Part shown: positions 14,323 to 22,119 of the stretch, piece by piece | How the letters are laid out: the number at the start of each line of letters is the position of its first letter | Position numbering within the stretch: the stretch's first letter is position 1 | Source of the DNA: Nitrososphaerota archaeon | GTDB lineage: Archaea; Thermoproteota; Nitrososphaeria; Nitrososphaerales; UBA183 | Direction of reading: 5' to 3' | NCBI GenBank assembly: GCA_027886925.1 | Contig: JAPCJN010000020.1 | Location: 1 to 25,937, forward strand | Length of the DNA stretch: 25,937 nucleotides | Translations under genes and position numbers: made by a program | The notes under the pieces: model-generated | Told to the model about the DNA's origin: nothing | The model's input: the letters and a program-made list of their open reading frames with translations, nothing else | Databases searched by the model: none

Positions 14323-14887
14323 CAACGCAGACAGGGTGCGCTCGGGCGCCAAGCAGGTCGCCGGCGTGAAGCAGGTTGAGCTGCCAGACGGCGTCACCGC
14401 CAAGGTGAGCGGACGGGAGCTCACCATGAAGGGCCCGCAGGGGAGCGCGACGAAGGTCTTCCAGAGGATCCCAGTCAACATCGAGATCCAGGGGAACCAG
14501 GTGACCATCAAGCCGTTCACAGGCAAGAAGAAAGACGTGATCTCAGCGAACACCACGGCTTCGGTGCTAAAGGCGCTCATCCACGGTGTGACGAAGGGCT
14601 ACGAGTACAAGATGAAGATAGTTTTCGCCCACTTCCCTGTCACGGTCAAGATCAAGGACGACACTGTGGTCATCGAGAATTTCGTCGGGGAGAGGTCTCC
14701 GAGGCTGGCGAAGATACTCGAGGGTTGCAAAGTCACGACGGAGGGCGACGATATCCTGATAAAGGGAGTCTCACTGGAGAAAATCGGGCAGACCGCCGCT
14801 AACATAGAGCAGGCGACGAGGATAAAGAGGAAGGACCAGAGAATCTTCTTGGACGGGATTTACGTCTACGAGAAGAACAAGAACTGA
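14312..14887 (+). CDS. rpl6: Large-subunit ribosomal protein uL6
   Basis: uL6 lies near the factor-binding site of the 50S subunit and has two repeats of one alpha/beta fold. The 191 residues include Met-Lys-Gly-Pro-Gln-Gly-Ser in the first repeat, Gly-Val-Thr-Lys-Gly-Tyr-Glu-Tyr-Lys-Met-Lys at the junction, and Val-Ile-Glu-Asn-Phe-Val-Gly-Glu-Arg-Ser-Pro-Arg in the second, as in archaeal/eukaryotic L9-type sequences. A short Ser/Ala/Lys extension precedes the domain. Its TGA shares a base with the next ATG. Confidence 0.95.
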   Translation: MSTSNADRVRSGAKQVAGVKQVELPDGVTAKVSGRELTMKGPQGSATKVFQRIPVNIEIQGNQVTIKPFTGKKKDVISANTTASVLKALIHGVTKGYEYKMKIVFAHFPVTVKIKDDTVVIENFVGERSPRLAKILEGCKVTTEGDDILIKGVSLEKIGQTAANIEQATRIKRKDQRIFLDGIYVYEKNKN

Positions 14888-15342
14888 TGATAACAATGGC
14901 GAACACCAAATCAAGCGCAAAGACTGGCTCCACGCGGAAAGAGATCCGCGAGCTCCTCGAGGTCAGGAGGAGCATATCGGAGACCAGGCCTAAGTTCGTC
15001 CGTCCCGAGAGCTGGAGGTATGTCCGACTGCACCCTGAATGGAGGAAGCCGAAGGGTCTCGACAACAAGGTCCGCAAGTCGATAAAGGGATGGCCGAAGC
15101 GAGTCAAGGTCGGATACCGCGGCCCTGCCAAGGCGCGGGGGTTCCATCCGAACGGGACCGCAGACATCCTGGTGCACAATCCGTCGCAGCTCGACGACCT
15201 TATCGCCGAGACGAACACCGTGAGGATCGGCAGGACAGTCGGCGCGAGGAAGAGGGCGATGATCCTGAAGAGGGCCTCTGAGTTGGGGCTCCGCGTGCTG
15301 AATCCGACGAGGTTGAAGAAATCAATTGAATCTGAGAAATAA
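14887..15342 (+). CDS. rpl32e: Large-subunit ribosomal protein eL32
   Basis: eL32 occurs only in archaea and eukaryotes. The 151 residues contain Pro-Lys-Phe-Val-Arg-Pro-Glu-Ser-Trp-Arg-Tyr, Trp-Arg-Lys-Pro-Lys-Gly-Leu-Asp-Asn-Lys-Val-Arg, Val-Gly-Tyr-Arg-Gly-Pro, and the Gly-Ala-Arg-Lys-Arg end block that define the family. The ATG at 14887 overlaps the uL6 stop; a second ATG at 14896 would give 148 residues and is equally credible. The end overlaps eL19 by 17 bases. Confidence 0.95.
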   Translation: MITMANTKSSAKTGSTRKEIRELLEVRRSISETRPKFVRPESWRYVRLHPEWRKPKGLDNKVRKSIKGWPKRVKVGYRGPAKARGFHPNGTADILVHNPSQLDDLIAETNTVRIGRTVGARKRAMILKRASELGLRVLNPTRLKKSIESEK

Positions 15343-15763
15343 GAGACGGCTTGCAGCCGACGTCCTGGGCGTGGGGTCCGACAGGATCCGTTTCGACCCA
15401 GAAGCCGAGGACTTCATCCAGGACGCGATCACGAGGAGCACCATCCGCGGTCTCGTCGGCCTAGGCGCGATAAAGGTCGCACCGGAGAAGGGTGTCTCCA
15501 GAGGGAGGGCCAGGGCAAAGAAGGCCAAGGGCAAGATCAGGCACCAGGGATCGTTCCGGGGGGCGAAGACTTCGCGCCACTCTAAGAAGGAGGCGTGGGT
15601 CACCAAGGTGAGGGCCTTACGGTGGAGGCTCTCTGTCGCTCGAGACAGGAACGAGCTCACGAAGACCGGCTACCGGAAGCTCTACCGGCAGATAAAGGGA
15701 GGGCAGGTAAGGGACGTGAAGAGGCTTCTCGAGATGATAAAGGAGTCGAAGTCAGCGAAATAG
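15326..15763 (+). CDS. rpl19e: Large-subunit ribosomal protein eL19
   Basis: eL19 is an archaeal/eukaryotic 50S protein with a long basic helix reaching toward the 30S subunit. The 145 residues begin with Leu-Arg-Asn-Lys-Arg-Arg-Leu-Ala-Ala-Asp-Val-Leu-Gly and continue with the Arg-Ile-Arg-Phe-Asp-Pro block, Ile-Arg-Gly-Leu-Val, the basic Ser-Arg-Gly-Arg-Ala-Arg linker and Tyr-Arg-Lys-Leu-Tyr-Arg-Gln-Ile-Lys-Gly-Gly near 124-134. The TTG start at 15326 gives exactly the family N-terminus, which supports overlap with the end of eL32. Confidence 0.95.
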   Translation: MNLRNKRRLAADVLGVGSDRIRFDPEAEDFIQDAITRSTIRGLVGLGAIKVAPEKGVSRGRARAKKAKGKIRHQGSFRGAKTSRHSKKEAWVTKVRALRWRLSVARDRNELTKTGYRKLYRQIKGGQVRDVKRLLEMIKESKSAK

Positions 15764-15781
15764 GAGATTGATAGATAGAAA

Positions 15782-16390
15782 ATGCCAGGTAGCAGCAAGA
15801 AGCACCCGTACGTCCCGATCTTCAGGCGCAGGAGAAATGGAGAGACCGACTACAGGGCGCGGAAGAAGATGATCTCCTCGTCCGAACCCATTCTGGCCGT
15901 CAGGGTCTCGTCGAAGAACGTTTCCGCTCAATTCATTAGGCCCGAACCGGAGGGCGACCGTGTGCTTTCTTCTTCTCATTCAAGAAACCTGAGGAAGATG
16001 GGCTGGAACGGCTCGCTAAAGTCGATTCCCGCCTGTTACCTCCTGGGGTTGCTCGCCGGGAAGAAGGCGAAGGAGAGCGGGGTCGAGAAGGCCAATCTCT
16101 ACAGCGGGGTCTCACGCTTCGTCGACGGCTCCCGAGTCTCGGCGCTCGTTAAAGGCGTGAAGGACGCAGGCGTAGACGTCCCGATGTCCGACGAGGCCGC
16201 TCCGTCCGAGGAGAGCCTCTCCGGGAAAGTGACCGCGGACTATGCAAAGTCGCTGCTGGCGGAGAACAAGGAGCGGTACTCCAGGCTCTTCTCCGGGCTC
16301 ATCAAGGCCGGATTCAAGCCTGAAGAGTACGCGGAGAACGCGATGGCGATCAAGAAGGTCATCCTGAAGGGAACAAAGGGAGAAAAGTGA
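15782..16390 (+). CDS. rpl18: Large-subunit ribosomal protein uL18
   Basis: uL18 binds 5S rRNA together with uL5. The 202 residues include Arg-Arg-Asn-Gly-Glu-Thr-Asp-Tyr-Arg-Ala-Arg near residue 18, Leu-Ala-Val-Arg-Val-Ser-Ser-Lys-Asn, Ala-Cys-Tyr-Leu-Leu-Gly-Leu-Leu-Ala-Gly and Phe-Val-Asp-Gly-Ser-Arg-Val, the archaeal/eukaryotic L5-type pattern, with a helical C-terminal extension of the usual size. The ATG lies 18 bases after eL19 and uS5 follows 8 bases after the stop. Confidence 0.95.
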   Translation: MPGSSKKHPYVPIFRRRRNGETDYRARKKMISSSEPILAVRVSSKNVSAQFIRPEPEGDRVLSSSHSRNLRKMGWNGSLKSIPACYLLGLLAGKKAKESGVEKANLYSGVSRFVDGSRVSALVKGVKDAGVDVPMSDEAAPSEESLSGKVTADYAKSLLAENKERYSRLFSGLIKAGFKPEEYAENAMAIKKVILKGTKGEK

Positions 16391-16398
16391 GCGAATAG

Positions 16399-17034
16399 AT
16401 GTCACAGAGAGGAGGTTATCGCCGGCGCGAAGAAGAGAAGCAGATCCCCTGGATCCCTCGCACAAAGCTCGGGAGCATGGTCAACGAGGGAAAGATCACC
16501 TCCATCGAGGAGATCTTCCAGCAGGGCTGGAGGATCCGCGAACCGGAGATGGTGAAGAAGCTCGTCCCAGACCTCACCTCGGAGGTCGTGAGCGTGGGGA
16601 TCGTGCAGAAGCAGACGGACGCCGGCGAGCTGACGCGCTTCGGCGCGGTGGTCGCGGTAGGGAACGGCAACGGGTGGTTCGGAGTCGGAAAGGGCAAAGC
16701 GGCCCAGATGAAGTCGGCGATCGACAAAGCCACCAACGACGCGCTTCTCAACATAATACCGGTGAAGCTTGGGTGCGGGAGTTGGGAGTGCAGATGCGGG
16801 ACCGCCCATTCCGTCCCCTACAGGATCATGGGAAAGGCCGGCAGCGTGACGGTGGAACTCCTGCCCGGGCCTAGGTCGCTCGGGAGGGTCGCCGGGCCGG
16901 CTCTGACGAACCTGTTGGCGCTCGCAGGGGTCAAGGACGTCTGGGTCCGGACGTTCGGGTCCACGAACACCCTGTCGTCCCTGGCTAACGCCGTGTACGA
17001 CGCGTTCTCAAAGTCGCACGGGCTGAACGTGTGA
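16399..17034 (+). CDS. rps5: Small-subunit ribosomal protein uS5
   Basis: uS5 contributes to decoding accuracy and mRNA entry. The 211 residues include the N-terminal archaeal segment with Trp-Ile-Pro-Arg-Thr-Lys-Leu-Gly, the double-stranded RNA-binding fold with Gly-Asn-Gly-Asn-Gly-Trp-Phe-Gly-Val-Gly-Lys-Gly-Lys-Ala near residues 91-104, the Cys-Gly-Ser-Trp-Glu-Cys-Arg-Cys-Gly insertion typical of archaeal forms, and Val-Glu-Leu-Leu-Pro-Gly-Pro-Arg. The ATG at 16399 is 8 bases after uL18. Confidence 0.96.
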   Translation: MSQRGGYRRREEEKQIPWIPRTKLGSMVNEGKITSIEEIFQQGWRIREPEMVKKLVPDLTSEVVSVGIVQKQTDAGELTRFGAVVAVGNGNGWFGVGKGKAAQMKSAIDKATNDALLNIIPVKLGCGSWECRCGTAHSVPYRIMGKAGSVTVELLPGPRSLGRVAGPALTNLLALAGVKDVWVRTFGSTNTLSSLANAVYDAFSKSHGLNV

Positions 17035-17056
17035 CGATGGCATTGGTGAACAAGAA

Positions 17057-17524
17057 ATGGCCAAACTACTCGTCGTAAACCTGCACGGTCTGATAAACGT
17101 CCCCCGAGGCACCAGGGAGACGCTAATCCAGTTGGGGATCGGAAGGCGCTTCGCCGCCGCAGTGGTGGAGGACGACCCTGTCTCGAAGGGGTCGGTACAC
17201 CTGTGCAAAGACTACGTCGCCTGGGCCCCGCTCGAGTCCGACCTTCTCACGGAGATGCTGAAGACCAGGGGGAAGATAAGCAGCTCAAAGACGCTTGACG
17301 ATGAAGCATTGAAAGCCTTGGGGTTCGAGACCCACGCGGACTTGGCCAAGAAGATCATGGGATCGGACGTGAGCAGGCTCTCCTCGGTGAAGGGGCTCAG
17401 GCCGTTCTTCGCGCTCTCTCCCCCCAAAGGGGGTTTCAAGCGCTCCTCGCGGAGGCAGTTCAGGGAAGGCGGCATCCTGGGGGACAACCCGCAGCTCGCC
17501 GGCATAGTGAGGAGGATGCTATAG
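17057..17524 (+). CDS. rpl30: Large-subunit ribosomal protein uL30
   Basis: This is uL30 of the long archaeal type (155 residues; bacterial L30 is about 60). It shows the Leu-Leu-Val-Val-Asn-Leu-His-Gly strand, Val-Pro-Arg-Gly-Thr-Arg-Glu-Thr-Leu, the Lys-Asp-Tyr-Val-Ala-Trp block and a C-terminal part with Arg-Pro-Phe-Phe-Ala-Leu-Ser-Pro-Pro-Lys-Gly-Gly-Phe-Lys and Arg-Arg-Gln-Phe-Arg-Glu-Gly-Gly. The ATG is 22 bases after uS5. The uL15 TTG begins one base after the stop. Confidence 0.95.
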   Translation: MAKLLVVNLHGLINVPRGTRETLIQLGIGRRFAAAVVEDDPVSKGSVHLCKDYVAWAPLESDLLTEMLKTRGKISSSKTLDDEALKALGFETHADLAKKIMGSDVSRLSSVKGLRPFFALSPPKGGFKRSSRRQFREGGILGDNPQLAGIVRRML

Positions 17525-17525
17525 T

Positions 17526-17942
17526 TTGCCTACGAGGATCAGGAAGGTCAGAAGGATGCGCGGCTCCAGGACAATGGGATACGGCCAGATAGGGCAGCAC
17601 AGGCACTCGGGGCAGCAAGGCGGGCACGGCAACGCGGGCTTGCACAAGCACAAATGGTCTTGGCTGACGATCAACGACCCAGACCACTTCGGCAGGGACC
17701 CGTTCAGGCCGCCGAGCTGGAGGAGGACCGCCAAGTGGGCGAACGTCGGCGACCTCGCCGCATTCGCGGACGGCAAGGAGGGCAAGTCAGGGCCGATCGC
17801 CATCGACCTGAACTCGAGGGGCGTCGAGAAGCTCTTGGGCGCCGGTGACGTGACCCGTGCTTTCAACGTGAAGGTCACGTCATATACCAAGAGAGCGAAG
17901 CAGAAGCTCGAAGAAGCAGGTGGCAAGATACTCACAGAGTGA
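17526..17942 (+). CDS. rpl15: Large-subunit ribosomal protein uL15
   Basis: uL15 has an extended basic N-terminus that threads through 23S rRNA and a globular C-terminal domain. The 138 residues have the archaeal Pro-Thr-Arg-Ile-Arg-Lys start, Arg-Gly-Ser-Arg-Thr-Met-Gly-Tyr-Gly, the Gly/His-rich stretch His-Ser-Gly-Gln-Gln-Gly-Gly-His-Gly-Asn-Ala-Gly, and Leu-Gly-Ala-Gly-Asp-Val-Thr near 100-106. The TTG start at 17526 gives the family N-terminus directly. Confidence 0.94.
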   Translation: MPTRIRKVRRMRGSRTMGYGQIGQHRHSGQQGGHGNAGLHKHKWSWLTINDPDHFGRDPFRPPSWRRTAKWANVGDLAAFADGKEGKSGPIAIDLNSRGVEKLLGAGDVTRAFNVKVTSYTKRAKQKLEEAGGKILTE

Positions 17943-17963
17943 GAGCGGAGTTCAAAACTAGTC

Positions 17964-19379
17964 TTGGTCTCTCTCCGAAACTTCGTAAAATCAGTAGCGA
18001 CCGTCCTCCCAGAGATTCCCAAGCCAGTCAAAAAGCCGACTCTCACTGAGAAGTTCATCTGGACGGGCGGCGCCCTGATCATCTACATGATCATGTCGAT
18101 CACGCCCCTCTACCACTTTGGCAACCAGGCCGACCAGTTCGCGTTCCTCAGGATCATCTTCGCGTCCTCGCAGGGGACGCTCACGGAGCTAGGCATCGGC
18201 CCCATCGTGACCGCCGGCCTTATCCTCCAGCTCCTGCAAGGCAGCGACATTCTCAGGCTGGACCTCGGTAACACCGACGACAGGGCCCTCTTCGGGACGG
18301 CGACCAAGATGCTCACCTTCGTCGTGATAGGCGTCGAGGCGGGCGCGTACATACTGGGCGGCGCCCTCGGCACGCTCGCGCCAGACCAGGCCATCGTGAT
18401 CTTTTTCCAGCTAGTCGGCGCCGGAGTAGTCATCCTCCTCCTCGACGAGATGATCCAAAAAGGATGGGGGATCGGCAGCGGGATCAGCCTGTTCATCCTC
18501 GCGGGCGTTGCGCAGACCCTCTGGTGGGACACGTTCTCTCCCTACCCGGTGTCCCCGACGCAGGGGCAGCCCGCCGTGATCTTCGGCTTCATCCCGGCTC
18601 TCTTGAGCACTATCGCTAGCGGCGCGCCCCTCTCTTCTATGTTCATCCGTGCGAGCCAGTTCCCCAGCGCGTTCACATTCGTCATGACGGTGGCGGTCAT
18701 GCTCTTCATCACCTACATCGAGGGGATTCGGGTCGAGGTGCCGATTACCTCTGTAAAGTACAGAGGCTTCCAAGGAGTCTACCCGATCAAGCTCCTCTAC
18801 GTCTCCAACATTCCGGTCATCCTCGTGTCCGCCCTCACCGCGAACGTCTCGTTCTTCACCCGCCTGCTCCACAACTATGTGGGGGCCACCCCTCCTTCGT
18901 GGATGCGCTACCTGGTCTCCTACGACGCGAACAACAACCCCACCGGCGGGTTCGTCTACTACATCACGCCCCCGAACGGAATCCAGCAGACGTCTCAGGA
19001 CCCCCTTCACGCTGTGATCTATTGCCTCTTCCTGATGGCGTTCGCCGTCATGTTCGCCAGGATCTGGGTCGAGATCGGCGGTCTCTCGTCCAAGACAGTA
19101 GCGAAGAACCTCATGAACGCCGACGTCCAGGTGCCAGGCTTTAGGAGGGCCGGACTTTCGATCGAGCAGGTCCTGAACAGATACATCCCCCCGATCACGG
19201 TGATAGGGGGGTTGATTATCGGGAGCGTCGCTGCCATCTCGGACGTATTCGGAGTCTTCGGGACGGGCATCGGGCTGCTCCTGGGTGTCGACATCGTGCT
19301 CCAGTACTACCAGATGCTCGTGAAAGAGCAGCTAGAGGAGTTCTCTCCAAGGCTCGCAGGAGTCTTGGGGCAGACCTAA
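17964..19379 (+). CDS. secY: Protein translocase subunit SecY
   Basis: SecY is the pore of the Sec translocon in the cytoplasmic membrane. The 471-residue protein shows about ten hydrophobic segments. Recognisable points are the plug-region glycine/proline pattern after the first helix (Thr-Pro-Leu-Tyr), Leu-Gly-Ile-Gly-Pro-Ile-Val-Thr-Ala-Gly-Leu-Ile-Leu-Gln-Leu at helix 2, Gly-Ser-Gly-Ile-Ser-Leu-Phe-Ile near helix 5, and Lys-Tyr-Arg-Gly-Phe-Gln-Gly-Val-Tyr-Pro-Ile-Lys-Leu-Leu-Tyr in the ribosome-contacting loop. The TTG start is 21 bases after uL15. Location in the ribosomal operon is conserved across archaea and bacteria. Confidence 0.97.
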   Translation: MVSLRNFVKSVATVLPEIPKPVKKPTLTEKFIWTGGALIIYMIMSITPLYHFGNQADQFAFLRIIFASSQGTLTELGIGPIVTAGLILQLLQGSDILRLDLGNTDDRALFGTATKMLTFVVIGVEAGAYILGGALGTLAPDQAIVIFFQLVGAGVVILLLDEMIQKGWGIGSGISLFILAGVAQTLWWDTFSPYPVSPTQGQPAVIFGFIPALLSTIASGAPLSSMFIRASQFPSAFTFVMTVAVMLFITYIEGIRVEVPITSVKYRGFQGVYPIKLLYVSNIPVILVSALTANVSFFTRLLHNYVGATPPSWMRYLVSYDANNNPTGGFVYYITPPNGIQQTSQDPLHAVIYCLFLMAFAVMFARIWVEIGGLSSKTVAKNLMNADVQVPGFRRAGLSIEQVLNRYIPPITVIGGLIIGSVAAISDVFGVFGTGIGLLLGVDIVLQYYQMLVKEQLEEFSPRLAGVLGQT

Positions 19380-19395
19380 CCGGGGTTCTCGCTTT

Positions 19396-19968
19396 ATGGG
19401 TCTTAGAATCGTCATAGTCGGAGTCCCCGGGGTGGGGAAGAGCACGGTCGTCCAGAAGGCTACCGAGGCCGTCCCCGGCTCGACCGTTCAGGTATTTGGG
19501 ACCGCGATGTTCGACGAGGCCGTGAAACTAAAGTGGGTGAAGCACCGCGACGAGATGAGGAAGCTGCCCGTCGAGAAGCAAAAGAAACTACAGGAGGCAG
19601 CCGCCACGCGTATAAGCCGGAGCAAAGGGAAGGTAGTGTTCATCGACACCCACCTCTTCGTGAGGACGCCAGAAGGCTTCTGGCCGGGCTTGCCGCTCCG
19701 CGTCATCCAGCCTTTGAAGCCGACCCACCTCCTCCTCGTAGAGGCGACGCCTCAACAGATCCTCGCCCGCAGGAAGAACGACACGACCCGGTACAGGGAC
19801 GAAGTAACGGAGCAACAAGTCGCTGAAGAGCTAGACGTGGCGAGGAGCCTTCTTTCCGCGGCCTCTCTCGTCAGCGGAGCCCCGATGGCCTTCATCCACA
19901 ACGAAGAGGGCAAGTCGGACGCGGCCGCGGCCGAGATAGCGGCGCTCCTAAGGGGTGCGAAGGCGTGA
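19396..19968 (+). CDS. adkA: Archaeal adenylate kinase AdkA
   Basis: AdkA converts AMP and ATP into two ADP in the cytoplasm. The 190-residue protein is the archaeal type, about the family length and unlike bacterial Adk. The P-loop is Gly9-Val-Pro-Gly-Val-Gly-Lys-Ser-Thr17. The region Lys-His-Arg-Asp-Glu-Met-Arg-Lys-Leu (about 49-57) and the Asp-Thr-His-Leu-Phe-Val-Arg-Thr-Pro block (about 83-91) are typical, as are the lid residues Arg-Arg-Lys-Asn-Asp-Thr-Thr-Arg. It lies after secY and overlaps the next gene as GTGA (19965-19968). Confidence 0.94.
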   Translation: MGLRIVIVGVPGVGKSTVVQKATEAVPGSTVQVFGTAMFDEAVKLKWVKHRDEMRKLPVEKQKKLQEAAATRISRSKGKVVFIDTHLFVRTPEGFWPGLPLRVIQPLKPTHLLLVEATPQQILARRKNDTTRYRDEVTEQQVAEELDVARSLLSAASLVSGAPMAFIHNEEGKSDAAAAEIAALLRGAKA

Positions 19969-20432
19969 GCCTCCCGATACCTGAATCGACCCTAATCATA
20001 ACACTCACCGCCATCAGCCTGGGATTCATGTCCAACGTGGCCACACGACTCCTCGTCGACCTGAAGAAGGAGAGGCGGATCAAGGCAGAAGTGGCGGCCT
20101 TCGACAAGGAACTGAAGGAGGCGGCCGCAGGCAAAGACAAGGATAAGGAGGAGAAGCTAAAGAAGAAGAAGCCCCAGATGGACCAGATGAGGCTGAAGGC
20201 GTCGACCGGGCGGTTCAAGGTGGTGCTCGTCACCTGGGTCCCGTTCATCGCGGTCTACTACCTCATGGCCAACTTTGTGGGCGGGTTCGCGGAGGCGGTG
20301 GCCTACTCTCCCCTCCCCATCCCGTTCATAGTGGCCGCGAACGGGAGCATGGTGCTGATCTGGTGGTATTTCCTCTCCTCACTCTCGTTCGCCACGTTGA
20401 TGACAAAGCTGCTGGGAACCTCCCAGACCTGA
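19965..20432 (+). CDS. DUF106 membrane protein, YidC/EMC3-like insertase
   Basis: This 155-residue membrane protein belongs to DUF106, archaeal relatives of YidC/Oxa1 and eukaryotic EMC3/TMCO1 that help insert membrane proteins. It has an N-terminal helix (about 9-27), a long cytoplasmic charged coiled coil (33-75, rich in Lys, Glu and Asp), then two membrane helices (about 85-107 and 119-147). A three-helix core with the coiled coil after the first helix is the expected plan. The GTG start overlaps adkA. Its place right after secY in the operon agrees with a role beside the translocon, though the insertase activity is inferred from the family. Confidence 0.88.
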   Translation: MSLPIPESTLIITLTAISLGFMSNVATRLLVDLKKERRIKAEVAAFDKELKEAAAGKDKDKEEKLKKKKPQMDQMRLKASTGRFKVVLVTWVPFIAVYYLMANFVGGFAEAVAYSPLPIPFIVAANGSMVLIWWYFLSSLSFATLMTKLLGTSQT

Positions 20433-20437
20433 GAGAC

Positions 20438-21073
20438 ATGAAGGCGATTATCCTTTGCGGGATGCCCGCCGTTGGGAAGACCACGGTGGCGAAGATGATA
20501 GCCGCAAAGCTGAAGCTCAACCTGGTCGGAGGGGGCGACATCCTGAAGGAGATAGCCGCCGAGGAGGGATACAACGCCGTCGGCGACGACTGGTGGGACA
20601 CCGATGAGGGGATGCGTTTCATGAAAGAGCGCGCGGGGTCGCCCGAGTTCGACAGGGAGGTCGACAGGCGGCTCATCGCCAGAGCCCGGAAGGGAGACGT
20701 CGTGATCACCAGCTACACCATCCCGTGGCTCGCGAAGGGCGGCGTAAAGATCTGGCTGTCGGCTACCAAGAGAAGCAGGGCGGAGAGGATGGCGAAGCGC
20801 GACGACTCGTCGCCTGATGACTGCGCGAAGATCGTCGACGAGAGGGACAGCAAGAACTACGCCATCTACAACAAGCTCTACGGCATTGAGTTCGGAAAGG
20901 ACCTTTCCCCCTTCACGATCGTCGTCGGGACCGACGGCGTGCCTGCGGCGAGGGTCGCGGGCATCGTCCTCGAGAACCTCAAGGACTCGGAAGGGATATC
21001 GCCGGACAGGTCTCCTCGCTCCAGAAAGGCCCTCGTCGTCACAAAGAGGGTGGCCAAAGGGCGGAACACTTGA
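20438..21073 (+). CDS. cmk: Cytidylate kinase, archaeal type
   Basis: Cmk phosphorylates CMP/dCMP with ATP. I chose the ATG at 20438, five bases after the DUF106 stop, because it puts the P-loop Gly8-Met-Pro-Ala-Val-Gly-Lys-Thr-Thr16 at the usual distance from the N-terminus; the frame is open further upstream but inside DUF106. The 211 residues include the Gly-Gly-Gly-Asp region near 33-36, Glu-Phe-Asp-Arg-Glu-Val-Asp-Arg-Arg, and Lys-Ile-Val-Asp-Glu-Arg-Asp-Ser-Lys-Asn-Tyr, which match archaeal Cmk. About 20 basic residues at the C-terminus exceed the usual 180-190 length. The stop overlaps cbf5 as TTGA. Confidence 0.9.
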   Translation: MKAIILCGMPAVGKTTVAKMIAAKLKLNLVGGGDILKEIAAEEGYNAVGDDWWDTDEGMRFMKERAGSPEFDREVDRRLIARARKGDVVITSYTIPWLAKGGVKIWLSATKRSRAERMAKRDDSSPDDCAKIVDERDSKNYAIYNKLYGIEFGKDLSPFTIVVGTDGVPAARVAGIVLENLKDSEGISPDRSPRSRKALVVTKRVAKGRNT

Positions 21074-22119
21074 CGACGCAGCTGAGCGGCCAACCGGACG
21101 AAATGATCAAGATCGGCGAGGAGCCCGCCGACCCGAAGCACGGGTGGGAGCCGTCAAAGAGGCCGATCTCGGAGCTGCTGAACTACGGGCTCATCCCCCT
21201 CGACAAGACGCCTGGCCCTACGAGCCACGAGGAGGTCTCGTGGGTTCGGAGGCTCCTGAACATCGAGAAGGCGGGGCACAGCGGCACCCTTGACCCTGGA
21301 GTGACCGGCATGCTCCCGATCGGGATCGGAAGGGCGACCAAGGCCCTAGGGCTCCTGCTGATGTTCCCGAAAGAATACGTCGGCATCATGAGGATCCACT
21401 CCTCCGTCCCCCGAGAGTCGGTCGACCGCGTGATCGCGGAGTTCACCGCCGAGATCTACCAGCGGCCTCCCCAGCGCTCCTCTGTCAAGAGGGAGGGTCG
21501 CACGAGGAGAGTCTACGAGCTCGAGGTGCTCGAGCAGAGGGGCAACCTCTACCTGCTGAGGTGCGTCTGTCAAGCCGGAACATACATCCGGAAGCTGTTC
21601 TACGACATCGGAGAGGTCATCGAAGTCGGCGCGACCATGGTCGAGCTGCGCCGCACGAAGGTCGGGCCGCTCGACGAGAACGACGGCATAGTCAGCCTCT
21701 ACGAGCTGGACATCGCGATAAGGAAATGGAAGGAGAGCGGAGACGAGACCGAACTAAGGAGAGTCATCCGACCGATCGAGTCCGCCCTAGTCGGGATCCG
21801 TAAGGTGATGGTGAAGGACTCCGCGGTCGACGCCGTCTGCCACGGCGCCATGCTCGCCATACCCGGGATCCTCGCGCTTTCGAAGGGGATCAAGAAGGGC
21901 GAGACCGTCGTCCTCCTCAGCGCGAAGGGAGAGCTCATCGCGATCGGGGAGGCGGCAATGAGCACCGAAGAGGTCCAGGGACAGCCGAAGGGAATCGCCT
22001 TCCCCGTGAGGAGGGTCATAATGGACCAGGGCACCTACCCGAAGATGTGGAAGAAGCAGCATTCCGAGGGAGAAGCAGCCGTTGAGCAGACAACCGCCGC
22101 GAACGCGGACGCGATCTAG
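21070..22119 (+). CDS. cbf5: rRNA/tRNA pseudouridine synthase Cbf5 (TruB family)
   Basis: Cbf5 is the catalytic subunit of box H/ACA ribonucleoproteins that isomerise uridine to pseudouridine in rRNA, and can act on tRNA U55. In 349 residues the catalytic Asp75 lies in His-Ser-Gly-Thr-Leu-Asp-Pro-Gly-Val-Thr-Gly. Tyr-Gln-Arg-Pro-Pro-Gln-Arg-Ser-Ser-Val-Lys-Arg and Cys-Gln-Ala-Gly-Thr-Tyr-Ile-Arg-Lys-Leu follow in the catalytic domain. A PUA domain occupies about 245-325. The last 20 residues are an Ala/Glu tail. The TTG start overlaps cmk. It closes the ribosomal operon; its TAG shares CTAG with the convergent GNAT gene. Confidence 0.96.
   Translation: MTTQLSGQPDEMIKIGEEPADPKHGWEPSKRPISELLNYGLIPLDKTPGPTSHEEVSWVRRLLNIEKAGHSGTLDPGVTGMLPIGIGRATKALGLLLMFPKEYVGIMRIHSSVPRESVDRVIAEFTAEIYQRPPQRSSVKREGRTRRVYELEVLEQRGNLYLLRCVCQAGTYIRKLFYDIGEVIEVGATMVELRRTKVGPLDENDGIVSLYELDIAIRKWKESGDETELRRVIRPIESALVGIRKVMVKDSAVDAVCHGAMLAIPGILALSKGIKKGETVVLLSAKGELIAIGEAAMSTEEVQGQPKGIAFPVRRVIMDQGTYPKMWKKQHSEGEAAVEQTTAANADAI

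Noticed and set aside
20363..20437. Longer N-terminus for cytidylate kinase from a TTG inside DUF106
   Set aside because: The ATG at 20438 puts the P-loop at the normal position and follows the DUF106 stop; the extension has no family match.
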